Assembly (NCBI GenBank): GCA_020026225.1
Contig: JAHHQU010000088.1
Coordinates: forward strand, 1-7,649
Direction of reading: 5' to 3'
Source of the DNA: Phocaeicola sp.
GTDB taxonomy: Bacteria > Bacteroidota > Bacteroidia > Bacteroidales > Bacteroidaceae
Length of the DNA stretch: 7,649 bases
Shown: positions 5,511-7,649 of the stretch, piece after piece
How positions within the stretch are numbered: position 1 is the first letter of the stretch
Layout: each line of letters opens with the position of its first letter
Program-made: the position numbers and the translations under genes
The notes under the pieces: generated by a model
Told to the model about the DNA's origin: nothing
Seen by the model: only the letters and a program-made list of their open reading frames with translations
The model's database searches: none

Positions 5511-6519
5511 TCTCGCAACATGATAGCACCACCATCACTATAATGTGTGCCGCAGGGCGTGACTGGTGTACCTATGGCCTCGCAACCATCAATGACACCA
5601 CCCTTCATATATAAAGTCATATTGTCATCGATATACATGGCACCGCCGTCATAACCAATAGAGCATTGGCAGTTCTCGATGCGAGCGCCCTCTTCCATAG
5701 TAACGATTGCCCCAACGCCATTCCCCAGTGTGATTATGGCACCTCCAGGGCCGTCGGTGTAAGGGCCAGAACCCCGCCCCTTTCAGTTTCGCAATACGGC
5801 ACCATACAACAAGGTGATGACCGAACCGTCTCCATTACCAGAGAGCCTCCCCATTTCACCCAGACCATCCAATATGATGTTTTTCAGGGTCAGGGAGGAA
5901 TTCGGTAAAATGGAATGATGTCCATGCGCATCCGGAATCCTGTCGATTGATGGTGAACCGATGCCCCGGCAAGGATTGCAGTGTAATCTGTGTATTCAGC
6001 GGAAGGCATGGGGCCAAATCAGTTTCTTCGTAGTCCTATGTTACCGTGATGGTGCGGCTTGCCTGTCTGGTGTACTTGTACAGCCATCAAAGTGTCTTGG
6101 AGTGTATTGTAAGATCCGATTTTGGAACCGTCCGCATCATTTGTAAGAATAAAGAGGTCCTGTACATCAGGACCCTCCATTGAGTCGTTTTCCTCAGGAG
6201 GGGAGTTTGCTTCCGGTGGAATTTCGGACTCCGAAGATGTTTCTGCTTTCGGTGGTGTCTCTGCTGCTATCTCCACATCCTCCACTTCAGCGGGAGTCAG
6301 GACAGGAATCTCCCCCAGTGAATCAGTTTTCTCTGTTTCCACAGAAGTTCCTGATGGTGCAATGACCTCTGTAGATTGGCCTACTTGGTATTCTGTTGCA
6401 ATCAGCGGCAGTGCAACTTCTTGTGCATAGGCAGTTGTCACATTGCTTAGCTGCGTAATAGCCGTCAGCAAACAAAGCGCCATGCACATTAGATGATAGC
6501 TTTTGTGATGTTTCTTCAT
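5511..6519 (-). pseudogene. Secreted surface protein with beta-helix-type repeats, decayed and truncated by the IS
   Basis: The gene starts at ATG 6519 after GGAGGGATTAGA. Residues 1-32 form a signal peptide (basic MKKHHKSYH, then LMCMALCLLTAITQL, cleavage near AYA-QE). A Ser/Pro/Glu-rich linker follows (about 60-120), then a domain readable only by changing frame twice, near 6060 and near 5912. In the second frame an amber codon stands at 6038-6036 and in the third a TGA at 5785-5783. The third frame gives NSSLTLKNIILDG, then GGAIITLGNG, GARIENC, GGAMYIDD, GGVIDGCEAI and GGAIMLREG. This spacing of GGA and turns is typical of right-handed beta-helix adhesin-like proteins of gut Clostridia. 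The frame ends at the ribosome binding site of tnpA. Such proteins are often sortase-anchored and a sortase relic lies nearby, but the C-terminus with any LPXTG signal is missing here. Confidence 0.7.
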
Positions 6520-6676
6520 TCTAATCCCTCCATACCAAAGTTTACACTATGACTCTTAAGCAAGCAATTATATATTTAAGCTATAATGCCCCAGAGTGAG
6601 ATATGTGATATGCCACAATCCATATAAGTGTATTGTACAGATTTGTTACATCTTTTTAAGTTGTTTTTTCTAAAAA
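6520..6676. other. AT-rich spacer upstream of the surface-protein relic
   Basis: No coding frame was seen. It must have held the promoter of the surface-protein relic on the minus strand, but I see only weak candidates (for example TTGCTT and TGTAAA with a 15-nt spacer). Confidence 0.3.
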
Positions 6677-7056
6677 CTCTCCCGGTCAATTTACCTGAAA
6701 GCAGAACACCGAAAGGTTGGCAACGAGACGGTATAGAACTACCTTTCCACTCTGCAAAAGGCATATTTTAATCCACAGCTGTTCCCGCCATGTCATGACT
6801 TGCAGGGCAAAGTAATCCCAAAAACACAGGAGAAATCTTATCTGGCCGATATAGTCCTCCGATATGCTACCCTTGGCTACAATGAAGATACCATTACGTC
6901 CAGTGTTGAGAATGTAGTTTATCTGGAATTTTTTCGGCAAAGGATACTCCATGCATGCAGGATGATGAGATCAATTTTGTTGCACAGCGACAGAATACAA
7001 AGCTGTACATTCGGGTAATACAGGAGATTTGCAGTAAAAAGACCGCGAAGCAGGAG
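6677..7056 (+). pseudogene. DUF4143-type AAA ATPase, C-terminal relic
   Basis: The relic reads SIYLKAEHRKVGNETV, a TAG stop (6734-6736), then NYLSTLQKAYF, HDLQGKVIPKTQEKSYLAD, LRYATLGYN and SSVENVVYLEF. After a frameshift near 6935-6955 it continues with DDEINFVAQRQNTKLYIRV and QEICSKKTAKQE. The order S.A.YL...KVS..TV.NYL..L..A, ...D.GLR...LGY, LENVVYLELLRRGY and EIDFVA......YIQV is that of the C-terminal DUF4143 part of a widespread AAA-type ATPase family often linked with mobile DNA. The N-terminal nucleotide-binding part is missing. The frame then runs on, without a stop, into a sortase fragment at about 7057. Confidence 0.7.
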
Positions 7057-7330
7057 TACGAGATCGTTACGGTATTTAAGACCTTTGTTTGCAGTGACAG
7101 CCCGGAAGCTTTTAAATACTATCGCTTTGTGAACGCTGAGAATGAAGCTGAGTTTGATGCCTTTCTGGAGCGCTGCAAGGTATTGCGCTTATGATACCGG
7201 TGTTGATGCAGCGTATGGCGATAAGCTGATTACGCTCTCCACCTGTGAATATTCCCGCAAAAACGGGAGTCTTGTTTTAGTGGCAAGACGGGTGTCTGAT
7301 GGTTATGATTTAGGTATTGAAAAACCTTAA
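7057..7330 (+). pseudogene. Class B sortase, C-terminal relic fused to the ATPase relic
   Basis: After EYEIVTVFKTFVCSDSPEAF and KYYRF, features of the second half of SrtB-like enzymes, a frameshift near 7190 shifts reading to the frame with YDTGVDAAYGDKLITLSTCEY and GSLVLVARRV, ending at TAA 7328-7330. LSTC with its cysteine codon at 7244-7246 and the arginine of VARRV at 7286-7288 correspond to the catalytic Cys and Arg of sortases, transpeptidases that anchor surface proteins to the wall. The N-terminal half, with membrane anchor and catalytic His, is missing, so it is not functional. It probably once served surface proteins like the relic at 5511-6519 (inference). Confidence 0.75.
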
Positions 7331-7410
7331 TACCAGGGATTGTTTGATATAATTTTGCACGGAGACCATCGCATAATTCCAGATAAAAAATACCAAGAAA
7401 CATGAAGTGA

Positions 7411-7455
7411 AGTGCCCCCTCAAAAATGAACGACCCAGATTATACGGACAGTACA
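7411..7455 (+). mobile_element. Possible solo terminus of an IS3-type element
   Basis: The segment from AGTGCCCCCT to ACGGACAGTACA reads on the minus strand as TGTACTGTCCGTATAATC and ends in GAGGGGGCAC. A TGTACTG start is typical of IS150-group (IS3 family) terminal repeats. Neither a second terminus nor IS3 transposase sequence is seen in the window, so it would be a solo end or the edge of a deleted copy. It is a resemblance from memory, not a database match. Confidence 0.3.
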
Positions 7456-7491
7456 AAAAGCCCCCTAATAGGGTAATATGAATCTTCAGGT

Positions 7492-7530
7492 GGAGTGGCA
7501 CCGCATCAGCGGTGTCACTCCCGTTTTATA
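7492..7530 (+). terminator. Strong hairpin, likely rho-independent terminator
   Basis: GGAGTGGCACCGC (7492-7504) pairs with GCGGTGTCACTCC (7509-7521) over 13 bp with one G-U pair and a 4-nt loop ATCA, followed by CGTTTTATA. It lies about 160 nt past the sortase relic. The T-run is short, so a structured end of a mobile element is the alternative. Confidence 0.55.
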
Positions 7531-7644
7531 CTGGATACGCTTAGGATCGTAGGAATGAATGTAGCGATCAATCCTATCTCTGACCGCTGGAAGGTGGGTA
7601 CCGTCAAGAGTTATGCGCAAAATGGTTTGCAGCCCCCTGTGTGA
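7531..7644 (+). pseudogene. Short coding-like fragment of unknown family at the window edge
   Basis: One frame reads LDTLRIVG, then from ATG 7555 NVAINPISDRWKVGTVKSYA and QNGLQPPV before TGA at 7642-7644. The composition is protein-like, but no family is recognised. An AGGA stands just one base before the ATG, too close to be a good ribosome binding site. It may be the C-terminus of a lost gene. Confidence 0.25.
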
Positions 7645-7649
7645 ATGAG

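Noticed and set aside
5492..5698. The 68-codon frame starting MEEGARIENC as a separate small gene.
   Set aside because: The same frame reads upstream of its ATG as beta-helix sequence, and no ribosome binding site precedes it; it is part of the surface-protein relic.
1..7649. CRISPR array, tRNA or rRNA genes.
   Set aside because: No regularly spaced repeats were seen, and no cloverleaf with a CCA-type acceptor or conserved rRNA segment was recognised on either strand.

Overview
The window looks like a gene-poor, decaying accessory region of a Gram-positive gut-type anaerobe of the Clostridia. This is an inference from GGAGG-type ribosome binding sites, a DUF3502-type sugar-binding lipoprotein, a class B sortase relic, a surface beta-helix protein relic, a MerR-type regulator relic and moderate base composition. 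No rRNA, tRNA or CRISPR array was seen.

Left part (1-2100). The window opens with a hairpin that resembles an IS200/IS605 right end whose body would lie outside the window. It is followed by an intact minus-strand gene (127-1632) for a three-pass membrane protein with EF-hand-like loops and Asp-box repeats in its extracytoplasmic part. Directly upstream lies a broken MerR-family regulator (1660-1890). The MerR-type promoter with a 19-bp spacer survives at 1902-1932 but points into a stretch with no gene. A strong hairpin terminator (2031-2071) separates this part from the next.

Middle (2122-4890). An intact minus-strand lipoprotein gene (2122-3591) encodes an extracellular solute-binding protein of a carbohydrate ABC importer. 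Its permease genes are not in the window. Upstream lie the C-terminal part of an FtsX/MacB-type permease (4019-4738) and, in the same frame beyond its TGA stop, a 52-residue open tail of unknown origin. On the plus strand, overlapping the ragged 5' end of the permease relic, is a promoter followed by a long hairpin and a T-run, which could make a small RNA of about 85 nt.

Right part (4885-7649). An IS200-type HUH/Y1 transposase gene (5029-5499) keeps a right-end hairpin and a cluster of palindromes downstream. Its 5' side runs straight into a degenerate surface-protein gene (about 5510-6519; two frameshifts, two in-frame stops), with no recognisable left end between them. Further right on the plus strand is an in-frame chimera of two relics: the C-terminal part of a DUF4143-type AAA ATPase followed by the C-terminal half of a class B sortase with its TLSTC motif. 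Then come a possible IS3-type terminus, a strong terminator hairpin and a short unidentified coding-like fragment at the window edge.

Only three genes look intact: the membrane protein, the solute-binding lipoprotein and tnpA. The rest is debris of regulators, transport, cell-surface and mobile genes, consistent with a site of repeated insertion and deletion.
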